From the NCBI GenBank assembly GCA_002341315.1, contig DDNV01000015.1:42106-56288 (forward strand): a stretch of 14,183 nucleotides of DNA. The letters run 5' to 3'. This document shows positions 1-5,925 of this stretch, in pieces; the stretch's first letter is position 1; the number at the start of each line of letters is the position of its first letter. Below the pieces are notes generated by a model that did no database searches, was not told where the DNA came from, and saw only the letters and a list, made by a program, of their open reading frames with translations. This stretch comes from Cellvibrionales bacterium UBA2511 (GTDB taxonomy: Bacteria; Pseudomonadota; Gammaproteobacteria; Pseudomonadales; Porticoccaceae). A program made the translations under genes and the position numbers.

Positions 1-680
1 GTCGCCATCGAGCCGTCTATAGACCAGCTGCGGGTCGTCGCGTCCCATTCCAACCCACGGAGGGCAATGGTGCCATGATTCTCAATGGTGAAATCCTCAC
101 GCGCTTCGACCACTTCCTCGCCGCCCCGTAGTGTGCCGTGGTTAATCACGGTGCCGCCCGGTCCGCGGCTCTGGATGGCGCGGCCTTCCGTGCTTTCGAT
201 CAGGCCGTAATTGGTGATATTAGCGTTTTCCAGTTCGTCGCCATTGTCCAATCGGACGGCCTGATTGCGCGCGAGGATCTCACCGCTTTCCCGATTGATC
301 AGGGTGAAATTGTCAGCATCGTCCTGAAGGCGGATACCCCGGTCACCGCCACGGATCGTGCCGGAATTGTCGACCGTCAGGTTAGCACCTGTGCCCCGGA
401 TCGCATCATCGTCGCCGCTTTCGATCAGGCCCTGATTGTCGACCGACTGATCCGAGCCGCCCAGTTGCATCGGGCGTCCTTCCGTGCGGACGATCTGCGC
501 ATCGCTTTCAACGGTCACTGACAGGTTATTCCGGTCATCGTCAATATTGCCACTGTCTGCCGCGGTGCAGGTCAGCGTCGGGGAATCGACAGTGCCACCT
601 TCAATGCATTGCTCCGCCATTGCTGGCACGCTGGACCAGGCCAGTGCTGCAGCGAGCACCAATTTATGGGTATTTTTCAC
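1..680 (-). CDS. Secreted beta-helix repeat protein, probable autotransporter passenger (N-terminal part)
   Basis: The reading frame is open from a GTG at 680 down to the window edge (226 codons seen, no stop), so the gene continues to the left. GTG is chosen because a GGAGG (686-690) lies six bases upstream and no ATG fits. Residues 1-22 form a Sec signal peptide (KNTHK, a hydrophobic stretch, then AMA before EQ). Mature Cys25 and Cys38 could form a disulphide. From about residue 78 on there are short degenerate repeats of about 20-25 residues built on an N-x-G-x-I core: VDNQGLIES, VDNSGTIRG, LINRESGEI, ITNYGLIES, VINHGTLRG, IENHGTIAL. This pattern is typical of right-handed beta-helix passengers of type V autotransporters. 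The C-terminal beta-barrel is not in the window, so a non-autotransporter secreted beta-helix remains possible. Base composition matches the GC-rich core rather than the cassettes. Confidence 0.75.
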   Translation of the reverse strand, partial: MKNTHKLVLAAALAWSSVPAMAEQCIEGGTVDSPTLTCTAADSGNIDDDRNNLSVTVESDAQIVRTEGRPMQLGGSDQSVDNQGLIESGDDDAIRGTGANLTVDNSGTIRGGDRGIRLQDDADNFTLINRESGEILARNQAVRLDNGDELENANITNYGLIESTEGRAIQSRGPGGTVINHGTLRGGEEVVEAREDFTIENHGTIALRGLEWDATTRSWSIDGSMA

Positions 681-705
681 GTATGCCTCCAAGACTGATC
701 ATTAA

Positions 706-719
706 CATCAGCACTGATG
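706..719. promoter_or_regulatory. Perfect palindrome in the leader of the beta-helix gene
   Basis: CATCAG-CA-CTGATG is a six-base perfect inverted repeat about 16 bases upstream of the GGAGG ribosome site of the minus-strand beta-helix gene. It could be an operator or a small RNA hairpin in the leader. No convincing -35/-10 pair was found next to it, so the role is inference only. Confidence 0.2.
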
Positions 720-939
720 CTAGAGGTCTATCGTGACAACCCGATGAATCTTGTATGACAGCGCTGTAGGCCACGGCGTTTCAGAAACCGGGCACAACGC
801 GATGGCTGAAAGGGAAAACCCACCAACGGTCAATACTCAATGACCAGAACTTCGTAACACTCTTCTATCGCGGGAAAAAGTATTTTGGCATGCCGCCACC
901 TCCTGAGTTATCAGAAGGTATCCATCAAAACGGGGTAGA
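720..939. other. Gene-poor stretch, nothing recognised
   Basis: No convincing gene is visible between the leader of the beta-helix gene and the IS3 remnant. The only protein-like fragment is on the minus strand at 830-907 (25 codons, ending CYEVLVIEY before TGA). It has no start and a stop immediately upstream, so it may be debris of a decayed gene. An AGGAGG followed by ATG on the minus strand near 895-905 opens only an eight-codon ORF. Confidence 0.4.
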
Positions 940-1059
940 ACCCATTGTATAGACGCCGTATCACATATTATTAAATATATAGAATTCTATAATCGAGAGC
1001 GTTTGCACTCATCGCTGGGCTACCAATCCCCCGAAGAATATGAAAAGGGATGTGCGTAA
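940..1059 (+). pseudogene. IS3-family transposase OrfB, C-terminal remnant
   Basis: In frame from GAC at 952 the plus strand reads [18 protein letters not shown] and then [17 protein letters not shown] before TAA at 1057-1059. The block YIEFYNRxRLHSxLGYxSPxEYE is the standard C-terminal signature of the rve (DDE) integrase domain of IS3-family OrfB. The third catalytic acid and everything before it are missing and no orfA is seen. The frame is open leftward only to about 917 and the match to the family fades before about 940, so the left limit is approximate. The gene cannot encode an active transposase. Confidence 0.85.
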
Positions 1060-1086
1060 AGTGTTCACTAAAGTGGTGCAAGTTCA
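940..1086 (+). mobile_element. Right end of a truncated IS3-family insertion sequence
   Basis: Directly after the OrfB stop lies GTGTTCACTAAAGTGG, then TGCAAGTTCA, ending at 1086. Read inwards on the minus strand it starts TGAACTTGCACCACTTTAGT. This has the position and TG...CA ending expected of the right inverted repeat of an IS3-family element. No matching left inverted repeat was found in the window, so the rest of the element has been deleted. At 1087 the sequence switches abruptly into half of an integron attC, which places the insertion inside that attC. Confidence 0.7.
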
Positions 1087-1123
1087 GCGCGCTTTTTGCG
1101 CGAAGTTGATTGATTCGTTATGC
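1087..1123 (-). repeat. attC site truncated by the IS3 element
   Basis: The R'' box survives as GTTATGC on the plus strand (1117-1123; GCATAAC on the minus strand) and is the reverse complement of the 5' boundary GCATAAC of the same cassette at 1800-1806. The apical stem GCGCG-CTTTTTG-CGCG-type hairpin (about 1087-1103) is also present. The other arm and the R' box are missing because IS3-family sequence begins at 1086. The site should be unable to recombine. Confidence 0.7.
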
Positions 1124-1783
1124 AATTGATTTTGCGATGTAGCGACATTTTGGAAACGCGCTGCATGCGAGAAATTCAGCGCCCTCATGTTCTCCCTTTC
1201 TCGCAACCTTCTTGATGAGTGGAGCAGAGCATTTTGGGCACACCTGTCTTTCTTCCACTTCGGCTTGAGGTGTTTCCGGCAACGAAGGTTCCTCCGACGC
1301 GTCATCTGGTGGATCGAAAAGGGCACCCCTCACTTGGCTTATGTTGTAAGTTGCTGCGGCTTTGAAACGATGTAAAGGTAACCCGGCAGCAGAACATGCG
1401 CTTTCAAGAAAACGATCGCGATCCTGACGCTTTCCTTTGGAGTGCGATTTATCATCTAACTCAATTGCGGCCAAAACGGAAAGGGTTTCAGGAGAGCAAA
1501 TAACGTAATCGAAGTGCTTGGAAGAGATACGATTGAACGCCTTTTGCCAATTGCTTCTTCCCATGCCTTTGGAAGGGCAGATGATATCGGCTACACGCAC
1601 CTTTCCGAAAACAACCGCCTGACCTTCGGCAGCTTGGCTTAGAACACCGAAGAAAGATCTTTCAGCGGGCGAAAATAACGACTCGTTTTTCTCGTACGAG
1701 AATTCATCCGTTAGACCTCTTTGTTTTGTAAGTATTACTAGCACTACGAGGGCAAGAAGAGCCAGCAATATCAACCATTCCAT
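1118..1783 (-). CDS. Membrane-anchored DUF2726 protein with C-terminal zinc ribbon (cassette 7)
   Basis: 221 aa. Residues 2-19 are a single hydrophobic helix that should anchor the N-terminus in the inner membrane. Residues about 33-155 match the DUF2726 family; the stretch ELDDKSH (109-114 region) followed by RDRFLESACSAAGLPLHRF is its hallmark and resembles the PD-(D/E)xK/Vsr nuclease fold. No activity is established. The C-terminus has a topoisomerase-type C4 zinc ribbon with C182, C185, C207 and C213. An AAGGA six bases before the ATG supports the start. The cassette boundary (TTATGC at about 1800) is only about 17 bases upstream, so the leader is very short. The TAA stop lies inside the R'' box of its own attC. 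Nucleic-acid binding or processing is an inference from the domains. Confidence 0.85.
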   Translation of the reverse strand: MEWLILLALLALVVLVILTKQRGLTDEFSYEKNESLFSPAERSFFGVLSQAAEGQAVVFGKVRVADIICPSKGMGRSNWQKAFNRISSKHFDYVICSPETLSVLAAIELDDKSHSKGKRQDRDRFLESACSAAGLPLHRFKAAATYNISQVRGALFDPPDDASEEPSLPETPQAEVEERQVCPKCSAPLIKKVARKGEHEGAEFLACSAFPKCRYIAKSIA

Positions 1784-1799
1784 GTCGTTTCCTTTTTAT

Positions 1800-1871
1800 G
1801 CATAACGCACGCAACACCGGACAATTTGGAGCGCAGCGGAAAATTGTTCCGTGTGATTGCGCTTGTTAAGC
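1800..1871 (-). repeat. attC site of the HEPN cassette
   Basis: Boxes GCATAAC (1800-1806) and GTTAAGC (1865-1871) flank a 72-bp imperfect palindrome. The arms ACCGGACAATTT and AAAATTGTTCCG pair with single-base bulges, around a GC-rich loop GGAGCGCAGCGG. Unpaired bases on one strand are the feature that orients attC. On the minus strand R'' is GCTTAAC, a perfect RYYYAAC, and R' is GTTATGC. Confidence 0.9.
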
Positions 1872-2963
1872 ATTGTCTCGATACTCCATGATCTCAGGAA
1901 AGCCATTTGATGCAATGAAATTTAACAGACAATATCGAATGAAACGCTCTAAGCCTAGAAACGTTGGTGCCTTCTCTAGTATTTTTGAGAAGTCCTTATC
2001 ACTAACTACGGGGCGACCAAGCTGGAGATCAGTGTGATGACCTCTAGGCTGAATCCAGTTTCCAAAAGGGACTCCAGTGTGAACATACTTGCTACGTAAA
2101 TCGTATGCTGCACCGATACTTCGCTCAATTAGATCAGCCTTAAAAAATCCAAACTCTACATCGGACTCCCTAGACTCAAAAAAACTCCGATCAACCAACG
2201 AGCAGAGAGACTTCACAAACCCGCTCTTAATGCCTAATAGTCGACTCAAAAGTTGCCTAGATATCTTCTCTCCGTTCTCAAGCTCACTCTCAATAGTATT
2301 TAGGACGCCCAATATCTGTTGATCTAATATTTCTTCCTTTTCATATTTGAAAAATGCTGCAAGTATTTCCCCTGACGTAATCAAGTGTAGATACGCTACT
2401 TCAGGCTCATGCTCCACAGTCTGAAGTGCCTGCATATAGAACTTACACGCGGCATTCAATTTCGCTTGGAGGTCAGGATCAATATCTGAACCTGTCAAAA
2501 TTCTCGATAAAGGAGAAAAGTTAGAAAGATTTAGTGGGATTTTGAAGCAGCTTCGTTGTTTTTGTGTGTTAAACGGCAGCTTTGGATTGCATATGCTGCT
2601 ATACGCAGACAAATCAGGGGTGTTGTAAAAACCGCTGCCTTCTACCAGCCCATGACAGTCAAACCGTTTTCCAAATAAGACTGATAAGTATGAACACACA
2701 ATCTCTCCGACAGGAGAATAATCAGGAATTGCAATGCCAGCTTCTTTTTTATGTGGCTCAGTTTGAAAAGCAATAATAAACCCTGACCTAGATACCGGAT
2801 TTTCCTCCATCCTGATTGCACCAGATGAATTTGTAAAATTCTGCCAAGCATGAGAGATCAAAATATTATCACTTACAAACTCACCAACCATTCTACTAGT
2901 CGTTGAAATAAGTATCTTATGAATTGTTTCATCAGGCTGTAATGGGTGCTTAGAACTATTCAT
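1866..2963 (-). CDS. HEPN-domain protein with RxxxxH motif, Apea-like (cassette 6)
   Basis: 365 aa, soluble, no signal peptide. The C-terminal half (about 165-350) is all-helical and carries R290-SKYV-H295, the RxxxxH motif of HEPN domains. Its context DLRSKYVHTG resembles the ApeA-like HEPN group (HEPN_Apea). Many HEPN proteins with this motif are metal-independent RNases that act as toxins or in phage defence. The N-terminal half (1-160) is a separate region I do not recognise and may sense or regulate. The ATG at 2963 has only a weak GAG in front. The gene fills its cassette and its TAA uses bases of the R'' box. No antitoxin-like partner such as an MNT protein is adjacent. RNase activity is inferred, not shown. 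Confidence 0.7.
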   Translation of the reverse strand: MNSSKHPLQPDETIHKILISTTSRMVGEFVSDNILISHAWQNFTNSSGAIRMEENPVSRSGFIIAFQTEPHKKEAGIAIPDYSPVGEIVCSYLSVLFGKRFDCHGLVEGSGFYNTPDLSAYSSICNPKLPFNTQKQRSCFKIPLNLSNFSPLSRILTGSDIDPDLQAKLNAACKFYMQALQTVEHEPEVAYLHLITSGEILAAFFKYEKEEILDQQILGVLNTIESELENGEKISRQLLSRLLGIKSGFVKSLCSLVDRSFFESRESDVEFGFFKADLIERSIGAAYDLRSKYVHTGVPFGNWIQPRGHHTDLQLGRPVVSDKDFSKILEKAPTFLGLERFIRYCLLNFIASNGFPEIMEYRDNA

Positions 2964-2986
2964 AAATTCTCAGATTCGAATTGGAT

Positions 2987-3034
2987 GCTTAACGCCCAAA
3001 GCAGCGGTTAATCCGCTGCCTTTGATTGTTATAT
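2987..3034 (-). repeat. attC site of cassette 5 (short type)
   Basis: Boxes GCTTAAC (2987-2993) and GTTATAT (3028-3034) enclose GCCCAAAGCAGCGG, a TTAA loop, and CCGCTGCCTTTGATT. The arms pair almost fully with one extrahelical G, giving a 48-bp site, the shortest complete one in the array. R' on the minus strand is GTTAAGC, a perfect GTTRRRY. Confidence 0.88.
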
Positions 3035-3137
3035 TTTTTGGTGATTTGAATGGAAGGCGTGGAAAAGATAATTACTGAGTCACGAGCAAAAGACCCAAGT
3101 ATATTTAGCGATATTTCTGATGATGAACTGACGGCCA

Positions 3138-3557
3138 TTATTGCTCCTCGTCTTCTTCCTTCGATACTAGAGGGAACGGAATTACATTTGTGGGAAGTTC
3201 CTGACTCGGATTGGCATCTGGGCTTTGTTTTTGAGCCTCCTTGCTGGACTCAAAAGACTGAAATGACTCATAAAGCACCTTTGCTGCACTGCGAAGGCTT
3301 TCGTGAGAATGAGAATTTTCGCTTGCGATGGCTTTGCAGTATGCGAAAAGCGATTTGTAGTTTTCTTGGTTTTGGCAGATAAAGTTTATGAGCAGGCTAG
3401 ATTGTGCTGACTGTGAAGCAAGAAGCGCTCTTTGTCTCAATAGTTCGCCTCTGCACCAATTTATAATGGGGATAAATGACTTGCAGTCATCAGCAAAGGT
3501 TTCAATATTCTTTTCTGTTGAGGCGAGGCGGGCAAGTATTTCAGTTTCTTTGCTCAA
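3138..3557 (-). CDS. Hypothetical polar helical protein (cassette 5)
   Basis: 139 aa. The start is TTG at 3557, chosen because AAGGAG stands six bases upstream and the product begins SKETEILARLA. Residues 1-105 look mostly helical with heptad-like spacing, with two Cys near 25 and 35 and two near 61 and 73. The tail (about 106-139) is Pro/Ser/Glu-rich and acidic, ending KEEDEEQ, and looks disordered. There is no signal peptide and no membrane segment. I do not recognise the family. It is the only gene in cassette orientation here, and about 100 bases separate its stop from the attC, which is unusual for this array. Confidence 0.6.
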   Translation of the reverse strand: MSKETEILARLASTEKNIETFADDCKSFIPIINWCRGELLRQRALLASQSAQSSLLINFICQNQENYKSLFAYCKAIASENSHSHESLRSAAKVLYESFQSFESSKEAQKQSPDANPSQELPTNVIPFPLVSKEEDEEQ

Positions 3558-3577
3558 GGCTGACTCCTTGGATAAAA

Positions 3578-3636
3578 ATATAACGCTCCGCTAATGTGCG
3601 CCGCCCGCGGCGTCACCATTTAGCGGTTTGTTAGCA
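3578..3636 (-). repeat. attC site of the BrnTA cassette
   Basis: Boxes ATATAAC (3578-3584) and GTTAGCA (3630-3636) flank arms CGCT-CCGCTAA and TTAGCGG-TTTG, with an inner GC-rich hairpin CGCCGCCCGCGGCG. It is 59 bp long. The end of the brnA-like gene reads straight through it. Confidence 0.88.
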
Positions 3637-3860
3637 GCTTCAGCTTGCAAACGCTCAACCAGCCAGACCTTTATGATCGACTGCCGTGTAACACCAATAC
3701 GAGCCGCTTCACGATCCAACGACTCTACTACCCATGAGGGAAAGTCAACATTTATGCGCTTCTGTTCCTGGTTGGCACGACGCGCCGTGGACAAGTCAAG
3801 ATCATCAATGATGTCCTTCTTACCTTGGTCAAATTTCTTGTCAAAATCTTTAGCTTTCAT
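3591..3860 (-). CDS. brnA: BrnA-like ribbon-helix-helix antitoxin (cassette 4)
   Basis: 89 aa. Residues about 33-71 (QKRINVDFPSWVVESLDREA, then ARIGVTRQSIIKVWLVERL) are a ribbon-helix-helix DNA-binding domain: a beta strand KRINVDFP and two helices. This is the fold of BrnA/CopG-type antitoxins. Known relatives bind and inhibit the BrnT toxin and repress their own operon. The start ATG overlaps the 3' end of the brnT-like gene by 11 bases, so translation is probably coupled. The last 14 or so residues (ANKPLNGDAAGGAH) are encoded by the attC itself and the TAG lies inside it, so the tail depends on the recombination site. The gene name is by family resemblance. Confidence 0.85.
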   Translation of the reverse strand: MKAKDFDKKFDQGKKDIIDDLDLSTARRANQEQKRINVDFPSWVVESLDREAARIGVTRQSIIKVWLVERLQAEAANKPLNGDAAGGAH

Positions 3861-4113
3861 ACAGCTCTACCTCTCTTATGCGAGAGCGCCTCACAGAAAT
3901 GAGCCGAATTGCTCCATTTCTATAAGTGATGACGGCAGACCAGTGTTTCTGTCCTATAAGACCTATGACCAAAAATCGAGGCTCATCGTCCGATTTAGCC
4001 TGGATTTCCAGCAGGTTAGGGTCCTTCCACAGAGCCTGAGCATCCACAAAGTCAATTCCATGCTTTTCTAGATTGGCTCGGCTTTTGTCGTCATCATACT
4101 CGAAGTCGCTCAT
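3850..4113 (-). CDS. brnT: BrnT-like toxin (cassette 4)
   Basis: 87 aa, the usual length for BrnT. The pattern is FEYDDDKSRANLEKHGIDF at the N-terminus, RFLVIGLIGQKHWSAVITYR in the middle and RLISVRRSRIREVELYE at the end. This is the BrnT signature of a RelE-like fold, with conserved K-x2-N-x2-KHG and the C-terminal R-x-IS-x-RR-x3-RE-x3-Y. BrnT toxins are ribonucleases that stop translation and are neutralised by BrnA. Toxin-first order with an 11-base overlap into the antitoxin is standard for this type. The ATG has only a distant AAGGGA upstream. In integrons such pairs are thought to stabilise arrays by making cassette loss costly. Confidence 0.9.
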   Translation of the reverse strand: MSDFEYDDDKSRANLEKHGIDFVDAQALWKDPNLLEIQAKSDDEPRFLVIGLIGQKHWSAVITYRNGAIRLISVRRSRIREVELYES

Positions 4114-4119
4114 GAGTAT

Positions 4120-4148
4120 AAAATATCCCTTTTTTACTCATTTAGCAA
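4120..4148 (-). promoter_or_regulatory. Candidate cassette-borne promoter of the brnTA pair
   Basis: On the minus strand TTGCTA (4143-4148) and TATTTT (4120-4125) are separated by exactly 17 bases; each matches four of six sigma-70 consensus bases. Transcription would start at or within a few bases of the toxin ATG (4113), so the mRNA would be nearly leaderless. Toxin-antitoxin cassettes usually carry their own promoter. Prediction by eye only. Confidence 0.35.
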
Positions 4149-4170
4149 GAGAGGTGGAATTTTGGGTGGC

Positions 4171-4251
4171 TGCTAACGCCCACATAAAAGGCGCGCCGTC
4201 AGGTGCGTCCAGCGTAACGAAGTGGAGCGATTTTTGATGTGCTTGTTAACC
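4171..4251 (-). repeat. attC site of the membrane-protein cassette
   Basis: Boxes TGCTAAC (4171-4177) and GTTAACC (4245-4251) are 81 bp end to end, the longest in the array. Arms GCCCACATAAAA and ATTTTTGATGTGCTT pair with bulged bases. The GC-rich centre GGCGCGCC...GGTGCGTCC resembles the centre of the next site to the right. Confidence 0.88.
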
Positions 4252-4842
4252 ATTACCGATAGCCATATATGCTAACCAAGCCCCTTTACCAAATAAAACA
4301 TAGGAGGCAACTACCGATAAGATCGCAACTACATGGGCGGCAACCCCAATTTTAGTGCTATAGCGGCCGAACTCACCACCATAGCCCGCCTGAGAAAAAT
4401 ATGAAAAACCAGCCGCAACTGCGGCAGACAAAACACCATAGACGAAACAAGCCAAAGAGTCAGGAATTAAACAAAATAGTGACTCATACTTTTCTCTGCG
4501 CCCCCATATATTTCCGGCAAATGCGAGCATTGCCACAGCTGCACCGCCATTAATTAATAAAGAGCTCTTTAGTGCGGATTGTCCCGTGGTAATTGTGGCT
4601 CTAAGCATTTCCAGATCAAATTCATGGCGCTGCTGCCTTGAAGCCACCCAGGAATTTAAGTCGGCTTTATACGCAGCCATTGCTGCTTCGCCCGCTGCAA
4701 CATCCTCTGGAGTTTTATTTGCCATTTCTTCAAGACGAGCAATGTATGCCTCCAATGATTCAATGGAGATTTGTTGCACATCATTTTCTTTGGATGATGC
4801 GATCGTAGACTTAATTGTTTGTAGGATCTCAGATGCTTTCAT
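4246..4842 (-). CDS. Coiled-coil membrane protein, unknown function (cassette 3)
   Basis: 198 aa. Residues about 1-90 are charged and helical with a likely coiled coil (ESLEAYIARLEEMANK and RQQRHEFDLEMLRA). They are followed by membrane segments at about 93-112, 127-149 and 164-184, with a short hydrophobic end around 187-195. This predicts a cytoplasmic helical domain on an inner-membrane anchor. I do not assign a family. The ATG is only two bases past the attC box (TTAACCATATG) and no Shine-Dalgarno sequence precedes it, in the cassette or in the adjoining attC. The stop TAA is in the R'' box of its own attC. Membrane-linked effector or stress roles are possible but nothing in the sequence shows one. 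Confidence 0.7.
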   Translation of the reverse strand: MKASEILQTIKSTIASSKENDVQQISIESLEAYIARLEEMANKTPEDVAAGEAAMAAYKADLNSWVASRQQRHEFDLEMLRATITTGQSALKSSLLINGGAAVAMLAFAGNIWGRREKYESLFCLIPDSLACFVYGVLSAAVAAGFSYFSQAGYGGEFGRYSTKIGVAAHVVAILSVVASYVLFGKGAWLAYMAIGNG

Positions 4843-4844
4843 AT

Positions 4845-4919
4845 GGTTAACGCCAAGGTTTGGGGCGCGCCACGCAGTGGTGCGTCCCAGCCGAAGGCGA
4901 CAACACCGCCTTGTTAGGC
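4845..4919 (-). repeat. attC site of the lipoprotein cassette
   Basis: Boxes GGTTAAC (4845-4851) and GTTAGGC (4913-4919) span 75 bp. On the minus strand R'' is GCCTAAC, a perfect RYYYAAC. The inside has GCCAAGGTTTGGGGCGCGCC on one arm and GGCGACAACACCGCCTT on the other, with inner ACGCAGTGGTGCGT. The arms pair less cleanly than at the other sites. Confidence 0.88.
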
Positions 4920-4922
4920 TTT

Positions 4923-5408
4923 TTAAAATGGATATTCATAACTGCCGTCATTAAACTTGATAGTTACACCCTGACTCGAGATTTCTACTTCTTTAGCACC
5001 CTTGCTTTTGGCGATGGAGGCGACTTCTTTTGCGGTTACACTGGGATCATTCTCGAAAAGAATCGTTAAAGTACTTGATGGGGCGCAATCAGCAAATATT
5101 CCATTTGCTGTAAGTCGTAGATACGCAAGCGGCGAACCCCCATCTAATGTCTTCCACTCACCTATTGACACCAATGTTGCCATGCCTACTGGGCCATCAT
5201 ATAAGGAACCAGTTTCATCAAATTTGACTATATCAATATCAAGTTCGTATGGCTGAGATGAGCTCGTATTAAGGTAATGACTTTTTGCACGATTAATCGT
5301 ATCGACACACTCAGTAAGCACGGGAATTCTCAGCTCTGCTCTAGGTTCATCTTTAGAAGAGCACCCAAACAAAGTTGCGACCAAGAATAAAACTACAATC
5401 TGTCTCAT
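4923..5408 (-). CDS. Putative lipoprotein (cassette 2)
   Basis: 161 aa. Residues 1-15 are a short signal peptide and LFGC (13-16) is a lipobox, so Cys16 should be lipidated. The next residues are SSKDE; with Ser at +2 outer-membrane sorting is more likely than inner-membrane retention. The mature part is a mixed alpha/beta domain of about 140 residues with Cys34 and Cys108 that could pair. It ends VTIKFNDGSYEYPF. I do not recognise a family. The ATG at 5408 lies about 14 bases inside the cassette boundary and lacks a clear ribosome site. The TAA is four bases from its attC. Confidence 0.7.
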   Translation of the reverse strand: MRQIVVLFLVATLFGCSSKDEPRAELRIPVLTECVDTINRAKSHYLNTSSSQPYELDIDIVKFDETGSLYDGPVGMATLVSIGEWKTLDGGSPLAYLRLTANGIFADCAPSSTLTILFENDPSVTAKEVASIAKSKGAKEVEISSQGVTIKFNDGSYEYPF

Positions 5409-5421
5409 AATCTTGAGTGAA

Positions 5422-5499
5422 GCCTAACGCCGCGCACACCGGCGCGAGCTTGCGAGCGTCCGGCAGCCGGAGGCTGCGTAGTGCTGCGCTTGGTTATGT
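5422..5499 (-). repeat. attC site of the VOC cassette
   Basis: Boxes GCCTAAC (5422-5428) and GTTATGT (5493-5499). R' on the minus strand is GTTAGGC, a perfect GTTRRRY. The arms GCCGCGCACACCGGCGCG and CTGCGTAGTGCTGCGCTTG pair with bulges. The centre has inner palindromes GAGCTTGCGAGC and CAGCCGGAGGCTG. Confidence 0.88.
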
Positions 5500-5517
5500 G
5501 TTGATGCTGCCACCACC

Positions 5518-5925
5518 CTAGTTCGACAGATTGAGCTGCCACGACACGCCATATCTATCATTCAGCCATCCAAATTTTTGGCTAAAGCCGTAGTTATCCA
5601 AAGGCATTAGCTCTGAACCACCTTCGGCGAGGGCCCGAAATGCCTTCTCTATTTCGCTCATTGATTCACACTCAACGTACAATGACATGGAGGGTGTAAA
5701 GGTAAATTGGTGGTCAAGATGGCTGTCTAGCGCCATGAATTCGGTGCCGTTTATCGTAAACCTAGCCATCTTGGCAGAACCTTCTGGTTCATGCTCGCCA
5801 GCTTCGTAGCGCTGAAGATCAATGATCTCTGAACCAGGGAATAGAGAGGTATAGAACTTGATCGCCTCCTCTGCTTTCCCAGCCTGCTCTCCGACAAACA
5901 TGAGCGAGGTCTTAATGGATTTCAT
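5518..5925 (-). CDS. VOC-superfamily PhnB-like protein (cassette 1)
   Basis: 135 aa from the ATG at 5925, preferred over the in-frame GTG at 5949 because GGAGG sits five bases before it. The protein matches the '3-demethylubiquinone-9 3-methyltransferase'/PhnB-like family (PF06983) of the vicinal-oxygen-chelate fold. Visible blocks are EEAIKFYTSLFPGSEI, RFTINGTEFMALD and GWLNDRYGVSWQLNL. Despite the family name most members have no proven methyltransferase activity. The fold is used by glyoxalase-like enzymes and resistance proteins, and VOC proteins are frequent integron cargo. It is the outermost cassette on the right. An upstream small ORF overlaps its start by ATGA. Exact substrate unknown. 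Confidence 0.85.
   Translation of the reverse strand: MKSIKTSLMFVGEQAGKAEEAIKFYTSLFPGSEIIDLQRYEAGEHEPEGSAKMARFTINGTEFMALDSHLDHQFTFTPSMSLYVECESMSEIEKAFRALAEGGSELMPLDNYGFSQKFGWLNDRYGVSWQLNLSN

Noticed and set aside
138..705. Two plus-strand ORFs at the left edge
   Set aside because: They are antisense to the signal-peptide-bearing beta-helix gene, which has a GGAGG site, and lack ribosome sites.
895..911. Perfect Shine-Dalgarno and ATG on the minus strand near 900
   Set aside because: It opens only eight codons before a stop and no frame beyond continues it convincingly.
1800..5499. CRISPR array (regularly placed repeats between AT-rich stretches)
   Set aside because: The repeated units are non-identical palindromic attC sites 500-1200 bp apart with genes between, not short direct repeats with spacers.
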